A stretch of 64,000 bases of DNA from Bacteroidia bacterium. GTDB taxonomy: Bacteria > Bacteroidota > Bacteroidia > Flavobacteriales > Flavobacteriaceae. Shown here one piece after another: positions 50,865 through 59,358 of this stretch. Where the stretch lies: the NCBI GenBank assembly GCA_030425285.1, contig JAUIAY010000001.1, forward strand, positions 186,001 to 250,000. The letters run 5' to 3'. The notes under the pieces are model-generated. The model saw only the letters and a program-made list of their open reading frames with translations. It made no database searches and was not told where the DNA came from. Made by a program: the position numbers and the translations under genes. Within the stretch, counting starts at the first letter, position 1, and every line of letters starts with the position of its first letter.

Positions 50865-51818
50865 TTAATTAATGATAAGTTTTTTGGTTTCTACATTAGA
50901 GTCTGATACTAACCTAGCAAGGTAAACGCCAGACTTTAATTGCGTAACATTTACAGTATTCTTGCCCAATCCTAAATTTTTAGACAACACCTGCTTACCA
51001 GTAATATTGTAAATCTCTATGGAACCATTTTGAGATTTTGACGTAATGTTAATAACATCGGTTGCAGGATTTGGGTATAGATCAAATACAATTTCATGAT
51101 GAGAAGCAACACTTAAAGTAGAGCATTCTGCTTCACTTTCAACAAAATTACTACCACCGTCAATAGCCCAAGTTGCCAAATTAGGTTCAGAAGAATCATC
51201 AACAAAAATGCACAAAAGATTTGTGTCAAAAGTTGAATCAAAACTTGTTACATTCGCATTATTCCCATTACGCATATCTAAACTGGCTAATGGTAAACAG
51301 CTTCTAACATTTACTGATACAATACTAGAATTAGCAGACAAATCTAAACTTGTAAGGCTACCATTTCTAGCGTTAAAATCGGTTAATGCCGTATTAGTGG
51401 AAACATCTAAAGTAGATACCGCCGTACCATAAATATTGATGTTTAGCAACGAGGTTAAATTGGTAAGTGTCAATCCTGGTAAATCATTACACTCTTCAAA
51501 ATTAACATAAGTCAATAATGTGTTTGCTGATAAATCAACCGCCACATTTATTGGATTATAAGACATATTGAGGCCATCAATATTAATAAAGGCTTCAATA
51601 CCTGTTAAATCCATAATTCCTTGCCCTACAAAAGACAAAGCTCCTGTAGCTGCATTGGCTTCAGATGTCAAAATCTGACCATCTGGTGTGCCATTACTGT
51701 CATAACCAAAAGTGATTAAAGCCTGCTCAAAGTTAGTATCAGGAATAGCTGTGAACTGACCAAATGACAAGTTTTGAAATGCAATAAATATTGCTATTAA
51801 ATAAGTAGTTTTTTTCAT
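50865..51818 (-). CDS. Secreted leucine-rich-repeat-like protein with T9SS sorting domain
   Basis: This 317-residue protein has a signal peptide (about 1-20, ending LSFGQ) followed by an FTAIPDTNFEQALITFGYD segment of the type that opens many flavobacterial surface proteins. Irregular leucine-rich-like repeats follow (about 60-210: LTYVNFEECNDLPGL, LLNINIYGTAVSTLDVSTN, LTDFNARNGSLTSLDL). The T9SS type A sorting domain (about 240-317) ends KLIIN with FDLYPNPATDVINI. It is predicted to be exported and exposed on the cell surface. Confidence 0.88.
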   Translation of the reverse strand: MKKTTYLIAIFIAFQNLSFGQFTAIPDTNFEQALITFGYDSNGTPDGQILTSEANAATGALSFVGQGIMDLTGIEAFINIDGLNMSYNPINVAVDLSANTLLTYVNFEECNDLPGLTLTNLTSLLNINIYGTAVSTLDVSTNTALTDFNARNGSLTSLDLSANSSIVSVNVRSCLPLASLDMRNGNNANVTSFDSTFDTNLLCIFVDDSSEPNLATWAIDGGSNFVESEAECSTLSVASHHEIVFDLYPNPATDVINITSKSQNGSIEIYNITGKQVLSKNLGLGKNTVNVTQLKSGVYLARLVSDSNVETKKLIIN

Positions 51819-51919
51819 GCTATAATATAGGTTAAATTTTCAACTTATAAAACTACTACATTTGTTTAATACAAACAAGTAAAAACCGTGCATTACGTCT
51901 AAAATACCTGAAAATTAAT

Positions 51920-53536
51920 CTATTCTGGCTTCAAATTAGGCGCTCCAGCAAGAATTTCGTCGTTAGCATACTCTTCAAACTTCTTGAAGTTTTCCCTAAA
52001 GGATTCCGATAATTTGTAAGCCGCTTTGTAATAGCCTTCATCATTATCCCACGTTCTTCTTGAGCTTAACACCTCAGAAGGCACTCCTGGGCAATGTCTT
52101 GGTTGCAATAAGCCAAACACTGAATGTGTATGATAGGTTTTGTAAGAAACTTCGTCCAAATCACCATTGAGAGCCGCACTAATCATCGCTCTGGTATACT
52201 TTAACTTAATACGGCTCCCAACACCATAAGGACCACCTGTCCATCCGGTATTGATCAACCACACGTTAACTCCTGCTTCTTTCATTTTAGCACTTAACAT
52301 TTCAGCATATTTTGTAGGGTGAAGCGGCATAAAAGGTGCTCCAAAACAAGCTGAAAAGCTTGGTAATGGCTCATCAATTCCAGCTTCAGTACCAGCAACT
52401 TTAGCCGTATAACCTGATATAAAGTGATAAGCAGCCTGACCAGGCGTTAGCTTTGAAATTGGAGGCAGTACACCAAAGGCATCAGCAGTTAAAAAGAATA
52501 TATTCTTTGGGTTTTTACCTATTGAAGGCACTTGAATATTGTCAATATGATGGATTGGGTAACTAACACGAGTATTTTGAGTGATAGACGTATCAGTAAA
52601 ATCTACAACACCATTTTTATCCATGATAACGTTTTCCAGAATAGCACCTTTTTTAATGGCTCTATAAATATCTGGTTCATTTTCTTCAGTTAAGTTGATA
52701 GCTTTAGCATAACACCCACCTTCAAAATTAAAGACCGTATTCTCATTAGTCCAACCATGTTCATCATCACCAATCAATTTTCTTTCAGGGTCAGCCGATA
52801 ACGTCGTTTTTCCAGTTCCAGATAAACCAAAGAATATTGCTGTATCGCCATCTTCACCAACATTGGCACTGCAGTGCATTGGCAATGTGTTTTTGAACAC
52901 TGGCAGTATGAAGTTCAATGCAGAAAAAATTCCTTTTTTAATTTCCCCTGTATAACCTGTGCCACCAATTAAAGCAATCTTTCTAGTGAAATCCAAAATG
53001 GCAAAATTATGCTGACGTGTTCCATCAACTTCAGGGTCTGCCATAAAACCAGGAGCATTAACAATTGTCCATTCTGGTGAAAAATTCTCCAATTCAGACG
53101 CTTCAGGTCTTAAAAACATATTATAAGCAAACATATTGCTCCAAGGATATTCATTGATAACACGAATATTCAACCGATAATTATCATCAGCACATGCATA
53201 GGAATCCCTAACAAAAACTTCTTTTTCTGACAGATAGCCCACTACTTTGTCATATAGCTTTGCAAATGCATCTGAATCAAATGGGATATTAATGTTTCCC
53301 CACCACACACGATCTTTTGTGATGTCATCCTTTACAATAAATCTGTCTTTAGGAGAACGTCCTGTGAACTCACCTGTATTAACAGCTAAAGCACCTGAAG
53401 AGGCTTCAACTCCTTGACCTTTTTCTATTGCTATATTCTGTAATTCTTCTGAAGATAATTGATACTGAACTTTAGCATTCTTAATTCCGTACTGTTCTAA
53501 CGAAATCGTTTTCGATGCCTGAGTCTGGTTTACCAT
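51920..53536 (-). CDS. pckA: Phosphoenolpyruvate carboxykinase (ATP)
   Basis: The start is set at the ATG for MVNQTQASKT, since an upstream ATG lies within a TAATTTTG -7 box (53561-53568). The 538-residue enzyme has the kinase loop FFGLSGTGKTTLSADP at about residues 234-249, and GDDEHGW and NAPGFMADPE match the ATP-dependent type. It converts oxaloacetate plus ATP to PEP, the entry to gluconeogenesis, which fits a cell that feeds on amino acids. No neighbour is functionally linked. Confidence 0.96.
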   Translation of the reverse strand: MVNQTQASKTISLEQYGIKNAKVQYQLSSEELQNIAIEKGQGVEASSGALAVNTGEFTGRSPKDRFIVKDDITKDRVWWGNINIPFDSDAFAKLYDKVVGYLSEKEVFVRDSYACADDNYRLNIRVINEYPWSNMFAYNMFLRPEASELENFSPEWTIVNAPGFMADPEVDGTRQHNFAILDFTRKIALIGGTGYTGEIKKGIFSALNFILPVFKNTLPMHCSANVGEDGDTAIFFGLSGTGKTTLSADPERKLIGDDEHGWTNENTVFNFEGGCYAKAINLTEENEPDIYRAIKKGAILENVIMDKNGVVDFTDTSITQNTRVSYPIHHIDNIQVPSIGKNPKNIFFLTADAFGVLPPISKLTPGQAAYHFISGYTAKVAGTEAGIDEPLPSFSACFGAPFMPLHPTKYAEMLSAKMKEAGVNVWLINTGWTGGPYGVGSRIKLKYTRAMISAALNGDLDEVSYKTYHTHSVFGLLQPRHCPGVPSEVLSSRRTWDNDEGYYKAAYKLSESFRENFKKFEEYANDEILAGAPNLKPE

Positions 53537-53560
53537 AATATTTTGTGTTGTTTTATCATG

Positions 53561-53568
53561 CAAAATTA
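53561..53568 (-). promoter_or_regulatory. Candidate -7 box (TAATTTTG) of pckA
   Basis: An exact TAnnTTTG match on the minus strand, 25 bases before the start at 53536; it decides between the two possible ATG starts. Confidence 0.5.
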
Positions 53569-53596
53569 CACATTATTTTAAAGTAGACCGATTATT

Positions 53597-53992
53597 TCAT
53601 AAAATATCAACTTTGTTTTTCAAAAACTTTATTAACAATAGCACCCAAGCCAAAATAAGCAACAAACCACCTATAGGTGTTATAAACCCTATACTTGTAA
53701 AGTCAAAAGTGGTTAATGAATTGGTGGCCAAACCATATATAGAGCCTGAAAACAACAATACCCCAAAAAGAACCAAATAGCATATTATTTTCTGGGTTTT
53801 GTCATCAATTAATCGGATGCTTCCAATAATTAAAAGTAAAAAGGCATGGTACATTTGGTAACGCACACCAGTTTCAAACACTTGAAGGGATTCAGGAGCT
53901 ATTAATTCCTTGAGTCCGTGCGCTCCAAAAGCTCCTAAAATGACGCTCAAACCTCCTAAAAATGCTCCAAGAGCCAATATCTTATTGTTCAT
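53597..53992 (-). CDS. DUF423 family membrane protein
   Basis: This 131-residue protein has the DUF423 opening GAFLGGLSVILGAFGAHGLKELI (about 8-30) and about four hydrophobic helices, with the FETGVRYQMYHAFLLL segment. It is an inner-membrane protein of unknown function, found in many bacteria. It lies 33 bases upstream of the pckA promoter box and is divergent from the saccharopine dehydrogenase gene. Confidence 0.9.
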   Translation of the reverse strand: MNNKILALGAFLGGLSVILGAFGAHGLKELIAPESLQVFETGVRYQMYHAFLLLIIGSIRLIDDKTQKIICYLVLFGVLLFSGSIYGLATNSLTTFDFTSIGFITPIGGLLLILAWVLLLIKFLKNKVDIL

Positions 53993-54071
53993 AGAATTTT
54001 ACAAATTGGGTTTTTATAACAGTTACTATTTACTACTTTCGTGAACACAAAAATACTGAACACATTTCATT

Positions 54072-55436
54072 ATGCGAAAGATATTAGTTATTGGTGCAGG
54101 GAAATCAGCATCATACCTCATAAAATATTTAATGGACAAATCAGAATCAGAAAATCTGATTGTTATTGTGGGCGATGTCAATTTTTCACATGCCAAAAAA
54201 CTAACAAACGACCATGAAAATGCCCAAGCTATTATGCTTGATATTCATGACAAGCAATCTCGCCAAAGTGCTATTCAAAATTGTGATATAGTAGTCTCTA
54301 TGCTTCCTGCCAGGCTTCACATAGAAGTTGCCAGAGACTGTATTGCTTTCAATAAAAACATGGTCACAGCTTCTTACATTAGTGAAGAAATGCACAAACT
54401 AGATAAAGCTGCTAGAGACAAGGGACTCATCTTTATGAATGAAATAGGTGTTGATCCTGGCATAGACCACATGAGTGCTATGCAGGTGATAGACCGTATT
54501 CGCAACAAAGGTGGAAAGATTATTTTATTCGAATCCTTTACTGGTGGATTGGTAGCACCAGAAAGCGACAATAACCTTTGGCATTATAAGTTTACGTGGA
54601 ATCCTAGAAATGTAGTTGTAGCAGGCCAAGGTGGTGCTGCCAAGTTTTTACAGGAAGGCACCTACAAGTATATTCCTTACAACCGCTTGTTTAGACGCAC
54701 CGAGTTTCTGGACGTAGAGGGTTACGGCCGCTTTGAGGCTTATGCCAACAGAGATTCCTTAAAGTATCAATCGGCTTATGGACTGGATGATGCCAAAACG
54801 TTATACCGTGGGACTATGCGACGTGTTGGCTTCAGTCGCGCGTGGAATATGTTTGTACAATTAGGTATGACCGATGATGAATATACTATTGATGATAGTG
54901 AAAATATGTCATATAGGGATTTTGTAAATGCCTTTTTACCATACAGTCCTACCGATTCTGTTGAGCTTAAGTTTAGACATGCATTAAAAATCGATCAAGA
55001 TGATATTGTTTGGGATAAATTGATTGAATTGGATATTTTCAACAGTAAAAAAATGGTTGAACTTAAAAAAGCTACACCCGCACAAATCCTGCAAAAGATA
55101 TTAATGGACAGTTGGACATTGGCTGAAGATGACAAAGATATGATTGTGATGTACCATAAATTTGGTTATGAGCTTGATGGCAAGCAACATCAAATAGATT
55201 CAACTATGGTAACCTTGGGCGAAGACCAAACATACACAGCCATGGCTAAAACCGTTGGATTGCCTGTTGCTATTGCTACATTGGCTATCTTGAATGAAAA
55301 GATAACCACACCTGGTGTTCAAATGCCAATTACTAAAGAAGTATATGAACCTATTTTAAAAGAGCTGGAAACTTACGATATCACCTTTAAAGAAACCGAA
55401 GTGCCGTATCTTGGGTATAACCCTTTAAACCTCTAA
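54072..55436 (+). CDS. Saccharopine dehydrogenase (Lys9-like)
   Basis: The 454-residue protein has the Rossmann motif GAGKSASYLIKYL (residues 8-20) and the saccharopine dehydrogenase family segments ARLHIEVARDCIAFNKNMVTASYIS, NEIGVDPGIDHM and FTGGLVAPESDNNLWHYKFTWNPRNVV. It matches the glutamate-forming (Lys9) type, so it would act in lysine degradation via saccharopine. An Lrp-family regulator starts immediately after its stop, and a glutaryl-CoA-dehydrogenase-like gene stands elsewhere in the window. Confidence 0.88.
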   Translation: MRKILVIGAGKSASYLIKYLMDKSESENLIVIVGDVNFSHAKKLTNDHENAQAIMLDIHDKQSRQSAIQNCDIVVSMLPARLHIEVARDCIAFNKNMVTASYISEEMHKLDKAARDKGLIFMNEIGVDPGIDHMSAMQVIDRIRNKGGKIILFESFTGGLVAPESDNNLWHYKFTWNPRNVVVAGQGGAAKFLQEGTYKYIPYNRLFRRTEFLDVEGYGRFEAYANRDSLKYQSAYGLDDAKTLYRGTMRRVGFSRAWNMFVQLGMTDDEYTIDDSENMSYRDFVNAFLPYSPTDSVELKFRHALKIDQDDIVWDKLIELDIFNSKKMVELKKATPAQILQKILMDSWTLAEDDKDMIVMYHKFGYELDGKQHQIDSTMVTLGEDQTYTAMAKTVGLPVAIATLAILNEKITTPGVQMPITKEVYEPILKELETYDITFKETEVPYLGYNPLNL

Positions 55437-55907
55437 ATGAAGGTTATTAATCAAAATATTGAAATTGATGGTATAGACAAGACCATCCTGCGTGCCTTAA
55501 TGCGTGATGCACGAACACCTATTCTGGCTATTGCTAAAGAAGTGGGTATCTCTGGCGCAGCTATTCACCAACGGTTACGGAAACTGGAAGCCTCTGGTAT
55601 TATTTCAGGTTCCAAGTTTGTGATTAATCCGAAGGTTTTAGGTTATACCACTATGGCGTTCATTGGTATTTATTTAGATAAGGCCATGAGTAATCCAGAT
55701 GCGGTTAAGCAATTGAAAAAAATACCTGAAGTTTTAGAATGCCATTATACCACTGGAAACTGGAGCATTTTTATTAAAATACTCTGTAAGGATAATGAGC
55801 ATCTCATGCAGTTGCTCAATAAAAACATTCAATCCATACCGGGTGTTTCGCGAACAGAAACCTTTATTTCACTAGCTCAACAGATAGATCGTCAAATAGA
55901 TCTATAA
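55437..55907 (+). CDS. Lrp/AsnC-family regulator
   Basis: This 156-residue protein has the AsnC-type winged helix-turn-helix (about 10-60: DKTILRALMRDARTPILAIAKEVGISGAAIHQRLRKLEASGII) and the RAM ligand-binding domain (about 70-150). The ATG follows the saccharopine dehydrogenase stop with no gap (TAAATG), so the genes are co-transcribed and probably co-regulated; lysine or another amino acid may be the effector. A strong hairpin terminator follows. Confidence 0.93.
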   Translation: MKVINQNIEIDGIDKTILRALMRDARTPILAIAKEVGISGAAIHQRLRKLEASGIISGSKFVINPKVLGYTTMAFIGIYLDKAMSNPDAVKQLKKIPEVLECHYTTGNWSIFIKILCKDNEHLMQLLNKNIQSIPGVSRTETFISLAQQIDRQIDL

Positions 55908-55939
55908 AAAAAAGCTCCTGAATTTCAGGAGCTTTTTTT
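55906..55939. terminator. Bidirectional terminator between the Lrp-type and BI-1 genes
   Basis: AAGCTCCTGAA pairs with TTCAGGAGCTT with A7 before and T7 after, giving strong terminators for both converging genes (stops at 55907 and 55953). Confidence 0.9.
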
Positions 55940-55952
55940 GATTTATCATTAA

Positions 55953-56657
55953 TTAGTCTCTTGATAAAAATATAGACAACACATACCAAAACAACAGCAT
56001 TAAAGACGCGAACAACCCTAATGAAGCTGGTATGTAATCATCTATTGAATACTTATTAATTAAGTTGGATGTTTGGTACAAAATAGACCCTCCAGCCAAT
56101 AAACACATACCTACTGAAAACCACAAGCCTAAGTTAAAGCCAAAAAGTGTTCCTGCTATAATCAGTCCGATAGCTATAAAAAAGCCAATGGTCAACCCGG
56201 TTTTTATAAATGAGAAGTCTTTTTTGGTTACAAAGACCACCGCCGAAAGACCTGTGAACAGGGCCAGAGTAACTATGGCAGCTTGGTTTAAAATTTCAGG
56301 CCCTGAATCCATATAAAATGCTGCAAGGTAAATAAGCGGTACAAAAATCAAGGCTTCAGCAAAAATATACAAGCTATATGCTAAATATTGGGTATTCTTA
56401 TTGGTGGTTTTCATAGTCATGCTTTCGGCATAATTAGTTACCAACATAAAACCGCCTAACATAATTAACCATCGGTATCCTTCTGTCATAGAGAACATGA
56501 ATTCAACAATGGTTTCACTTTGTAACAATAAATATTCAAAAAGAACAAAAATTAATACACCTCCAGCTACATGTGCGTAGGTTTTTTTGTAAAATGCTAC
56601 ACGTTCAGCGTCTGAAACTTCACTTAATAATAATGGTTCTTGAACTTGATTTTCCAT
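55953..56657 (-). CDS. Bax inhibitor-1/YccA family protein
   Basis: The 234-residue integral membrane protein has seven hydrophobic helices and the BI-1 family pattern: an N-terminal soluble stretch with SDAERVAFYKKTYAHVAGGVLIF, then ALFTGLSAVVFVTKKDFSF in the middle and GSILYQTSNLINKYSIDDYIPASLGLF near the end. The family forms pH-gated calcium-leak channels in at least one bacterial homologue. A second, divergent family member lies at 14111-14842. It is a single-gene unit. Confidence 0.9.
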   Translation of the reverse strand: MENQVQEPLLLSEVSDAERVAFYKKTYAHVAGGVLIFVLFEYLLLQSETIVEFMFSMTEGYRWLIMLGGFMLVTNYAESMTMKTTNKNTQYLAYSLYIFAEALIFVPLIYLAAFYMDSGPEILNQAAIVTLALFTGLSAVVFVTKKDFSFIKTGLTIGFFIAIGLIIAGTLFGFNLGLWFSVGMCLLAGGSILYQTSNLINKYSIDDYIPASLGLFASLMLLFWYVLSIFLSRD

Positions 56658-56701
56658 AAATAGGTTTGTTAGTTAGAATTTATAATTGTTGAAATTTAAG
56701 C

Positions 56702-56732
56702 AAAAAAAAGTCGGATTAATCAAATCCGACTT
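56702..56732 (-). terminator. Terminator of the zinc peptidase gene
   Basis: AAGTCGGATT and AATCCGACTT form a 10-bp stem around five bases, with an A-tract that gives a T-run on the minus strand. It lies 22 bases beyond the stop at 56754. Confidence 0.82.
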
Positions 56733-56753
56733 AAATATCTTGTTTTTTACTTT

Positions 56754-57449
56754 TTAATCTCTTCCTCCAAAGATTTGAAGTGCCCAATATAACAATGATG
56801 CCAATGCACCAATAGCAGCCACTAAATAGGTTCTTGCAGCCCACTTTAAGGCATCTTCGGCACCAGTATATTCTTCTTGAGATAGCATGTGCTTGTTTTT
56901 TAACCAAGCCAATGCACGATTACTCGCATCATACTCCACAGGCAATGTAATAAAGCTAAATAAGGTTGCAAAGCCCATAAAGACTAAACCTGCAACAGCT
57001 ATCCAAAAGCCCATCCCCATTCCTGCAGCAGCACCTAGTACCAAACCACCAATAACCAACCATTGTGACATACCTGAAGTTACCGAAACCACTGGCACCA
57101 AAGCCGAACGCATTTGCAAAGCACTATAGGCTTGAGCATGTTGTACGGCATGACCGCACTCATGGGCAGCCACGGCCGCAGCAGCGGCATTACGCTGGCT
57201 GTAAACCGCTTCACTTAAATTAACTGTTTTGTTTTTTGGGTTGTAATGGTCCGTTAACTGACCTGGTGTTGAAATCACCTCAACATCAGTGATACCGTTG
57301 TCTGCCAACATTTTTTCGGCAATCTCTTTACCGCTCATGCCATTTCGCAGATGAATTTGCGAGTATTTTTTAAATTTCTGCTTCAATTGATTGCTTACCA
57401 ACCAACTCACTAAAGCAATTCCACCTATTAATATATAATATCCGATCAT
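56754..57449 (-). CDS. Zinc metallopeptidase, YugP type
   Basis: This 231-residue membrane protein has an N-terminal helix (about 3-20), the metallopeptidase motif HECGH at residues 96-100 (an HExxH) and two or three helices in the C-terminal half. It begins as in YugP proteins with a hydrophobic anchor and the GMSGKEIAEKMLADNGI segment. It is predicted to be an inner-membrane zinc protease acting at the membrane; the substrate is unknown. A terminator follows. Confidence 0.88.
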   Translation of the reverse strand: MIGYYILIGGIALVSWLVSNQLKQKFKKYSQIHLRNGMSGKEIAEKMLADNGITDVEVISTPGQLTDHYNPKNKTVNLSEAVYSQRNAAAAAVAAHECGHAVQHAQAYSALQMRSALVPVVSVTSGMSQWLVIGGLVLGAAAGMGMGFWIAVAGLVFMGFATLFSFITLPVEYDASNRALAWLKNKHMLSQEEYTGAEDALKWAARTYLVAAIGALASLLYWALQIFGGRD

Positions 57450-57526
57450 TGTTTTCTATTTTAAACTATAAATTTAGTAGTAATATAGCAAATAATGAGC
57501 CAAATATTCGTTAAGATAACAAATTG

Positions 57527-58630
57527 TCAGTTTGTATATTCCACATCCCAATCAAAAGCTTCTGCTATGCCTTTGTAAACCAATTTTCCTTTGACAATAT
57601 TCAAGCCTTTATTTAGGGAAGCATCAGCATTGCAAGCTTCCTTCCATCCCATATTGGCTAGTTTTAAAACATAGGGCAAAGTTACATTGGTTAATGCCAA
57701 TGTTGATGTATAAGGTACAGCTCCTGGCATATTGGCCACACAATAATGTACAATATCATCAATAATATAGGTTGGATCTTCATGGGTTGTTGCTTTAGTG
57801 GTTTCCATGCAACCGCCTTGATCTACAGCAACATCCACAAGGACTGTACCTGGACGCATGTCCTTGAGCATTTCTCTTGTAATAAGTTTAGGAGCCTTCC
57901 CTCCTTTGATTAAGACACCTCCTATTATTAAATCATGCGTTTTTATATGCCTTTTTATGTTGTACACGCTTGAAAATTCGGTAACCACATGACTAGGCAT
58001 GACATCATTCACATAGCGTAAACGCTTCATATTTATGTCCATAATAGTAACATGAGCTCCTAATCCGGCAGCCATTTTTGCGGCCTGAATACCCACAACT
58101 CCAGCGCCCAATACCAATACTTTTCCAGGCGAAACACCTGGTACACCTCCCAATAATACACCACGCCCTTTGATGGGTTTTTCCAGATATTTAGCGCCTT
58201 GTTGAATAGCCATTCTACCCGCAACTTCAGACATGGGAGTCAATAATGGCAATGAACCATCTTCATCCTCAACGGTTTCATAAGCAATACAAACAGCCTG
58301 ACTTTTAAGCATTGCTAGGGTTAGCGCTTCACTAGACGCAAAATGAAAATAGGTGAATACAATTTGGTTAGGCTTTATTAGGTGGTATTCAGCTTCTATG
58401 GGCTCCTTAACCTTGACAATCATGTCGCTTTTTAAATAGACATCTTGGATGTTATCGACAATTACGGCTCCAACTTCCTCATAATCTGAATCAAAAAATC
58501 CACTGCCTTCACCAGCGGTGGATTGAATATAAACAGTATGATGATTACTTGTCAGCTCTAAAACTCCTGCAGGTGTCATACCCACACGACTTTCATTATT
58601 TTTAATTTCCTTTGGGACTCCAATTTTCAT
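57527..58630 (-). CDS. ald: Alanine dehydrogenase
   Basis: The 367-residue enzyme begins MKIGVPKEIKNNESRVGMTPAGV and has the alanine dehydrogenase signatures VKVKEPIEAEY, the NAD motif VLVLGAGVVGIQAAKMA (about 168-184) and the KGRGVLLGGVPGV loop. It interconverts L-alanine and pyruvate plus ammonia with NAD, mostly in the degradative direction. A pyridine nucleotide transhydrogenase alpha subunit is excluded by the length and the alanine-type N-terminus. It is monocistronic. Confidence 0.95.
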   Translation of the reverse strand: MKIGVPKEIKNNESRVGMTPAGVLELTSNHHTVYIQSTAGEGSGFFDSDYEEVGAVIVDNIQDVYLKSDMIVKVKEPIEAEYHLIKPNQIVFTYFHFASSEALTLAMLKSQAVCIAYETVEDEDGSLPLLTPMSEVAGRMAIQQGAKYLEKPIKGRGVLLGGVPGVSPGKVLVLGAGVVGIQAAKMAAGLGAHVTIMDINMKRLRYVNDVMPSHVVTEFSSVYNIKRHIKTHDLIIGGVLIKGGKAPKLITREMLKDMRPGTVLVDVAVDQGGCMETTKATTHEDPTYIIDDIVHYCVANMPGAVPYTSTLALTNVTLPYVLKLANMGWKEACNADASLNKGLNIVKGKLVYKGIAEAFDWDVEYTN

Positions 58631-58769
58631 CTTTGATTGGCTTTAAAAGATTTATAATTTGGAATTAAAAATAAAAGGTTTTTATTTAAAATATAACCCT
58701 GAAAATCAGGTTTTTGAAATTTTTATGGAATTGTCAAAATCCCATTTAAAAATTATGGAATTAACAAAT

Positions 58770-59297
58770 CTAGTTTTGTTTTTTGAGATATGCTTTTTGC
58801 AAAACTGAAATGGGATAGGAAATCACTTCGGTGGCATCTTCCCCAGCTGTTCCTGATTTGGTTTGCTCGGCTTTATTAGCGAAAGTGATTTCAAAATCCA
58901 TGCTGTCTTTATAAAATCGCTCGGTTGTCGTCAGGATGTTGCCCTGTACTTCAAACATGGAGAAAATAGTATTATCAATCAATTTAGCGTCAATCAGAAT
59001 ACCATTATTTTCATCTACTACATACTCACCTTTGGTAACATCTTTTTCCAATAAATTGTAATGGCGTTCCTGACGATTCCCATCCATAATATACACCAAC
59101 ATATATTGATATTTTCCAATGGAATCAGTTGGATTTAAATGAAACTCCATTTGAATGGTTTGCTTCCCTCTGGTATTAGTGATATGCAAATCCCCTTTGT
59201 AAATACCGTAAAAATCTTGTGGGAATTGTAGAGAATCTGTTTGGGCTGACAAGCTGAAACAAGCTAGAGTCAATAGAATTATGAGTATTTTTTTCAT
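58770..59297 (-). CDS. Secreted protein of unknown function
   Basis: This 175-residue protein has a signal peptide (MKKILIILLTLACFSLSAQT). The mature part is mixed polar and beta-rich (FYGIYKGDLHITNTRGKQTIQMEFHLN, YQYMLVYIMDGN, DSMDFEITFANK), and the family is not recognised. It is probably periplasmic or surface-exposed. A REP-like hairpin (59331-59356) lies between it and the leuS stop just upstream, so it may be co-transcribed with leuS. Confidence 0.72.
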   Translation of the reverse strand: MKKILIILLTLACFSLSAQTDSLQFPQDFYGIYKGDLHITNTRGKQTIQMEFHLNPTDSIGKYQYMLVYIMDGNRQERHYNLLEKDVTKGEYVVDENNGILIDAKLIDNTIFSMFEVQGNILTTTERFYKDSMDFEITFANKAEQTKSGTAGEDATEVISYPISVLQKAYLKKQN

Positions 59298-59330
59298 GCT
59301 TAATTCTAAATTTAATCCTTTTAGTCAAGA

Positions 59331-59356
59331 GATTCCTGCCTTCGCAGGAATGACAG
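59331..59356 (-). repeat. REP-like hairpin (family 1) behind leuS
   Basis: Identical over 26 bases to the unit at 9799-9824: CTGTC, arms ATTCCTGC and GCAGGAAT, loop GAAG on the minus strand. It begins two bases beyond the leuS stop, in the same orientation as the copy behind ruvC. Confidence 0.88.
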
Positions 59357-59358
59357 TA

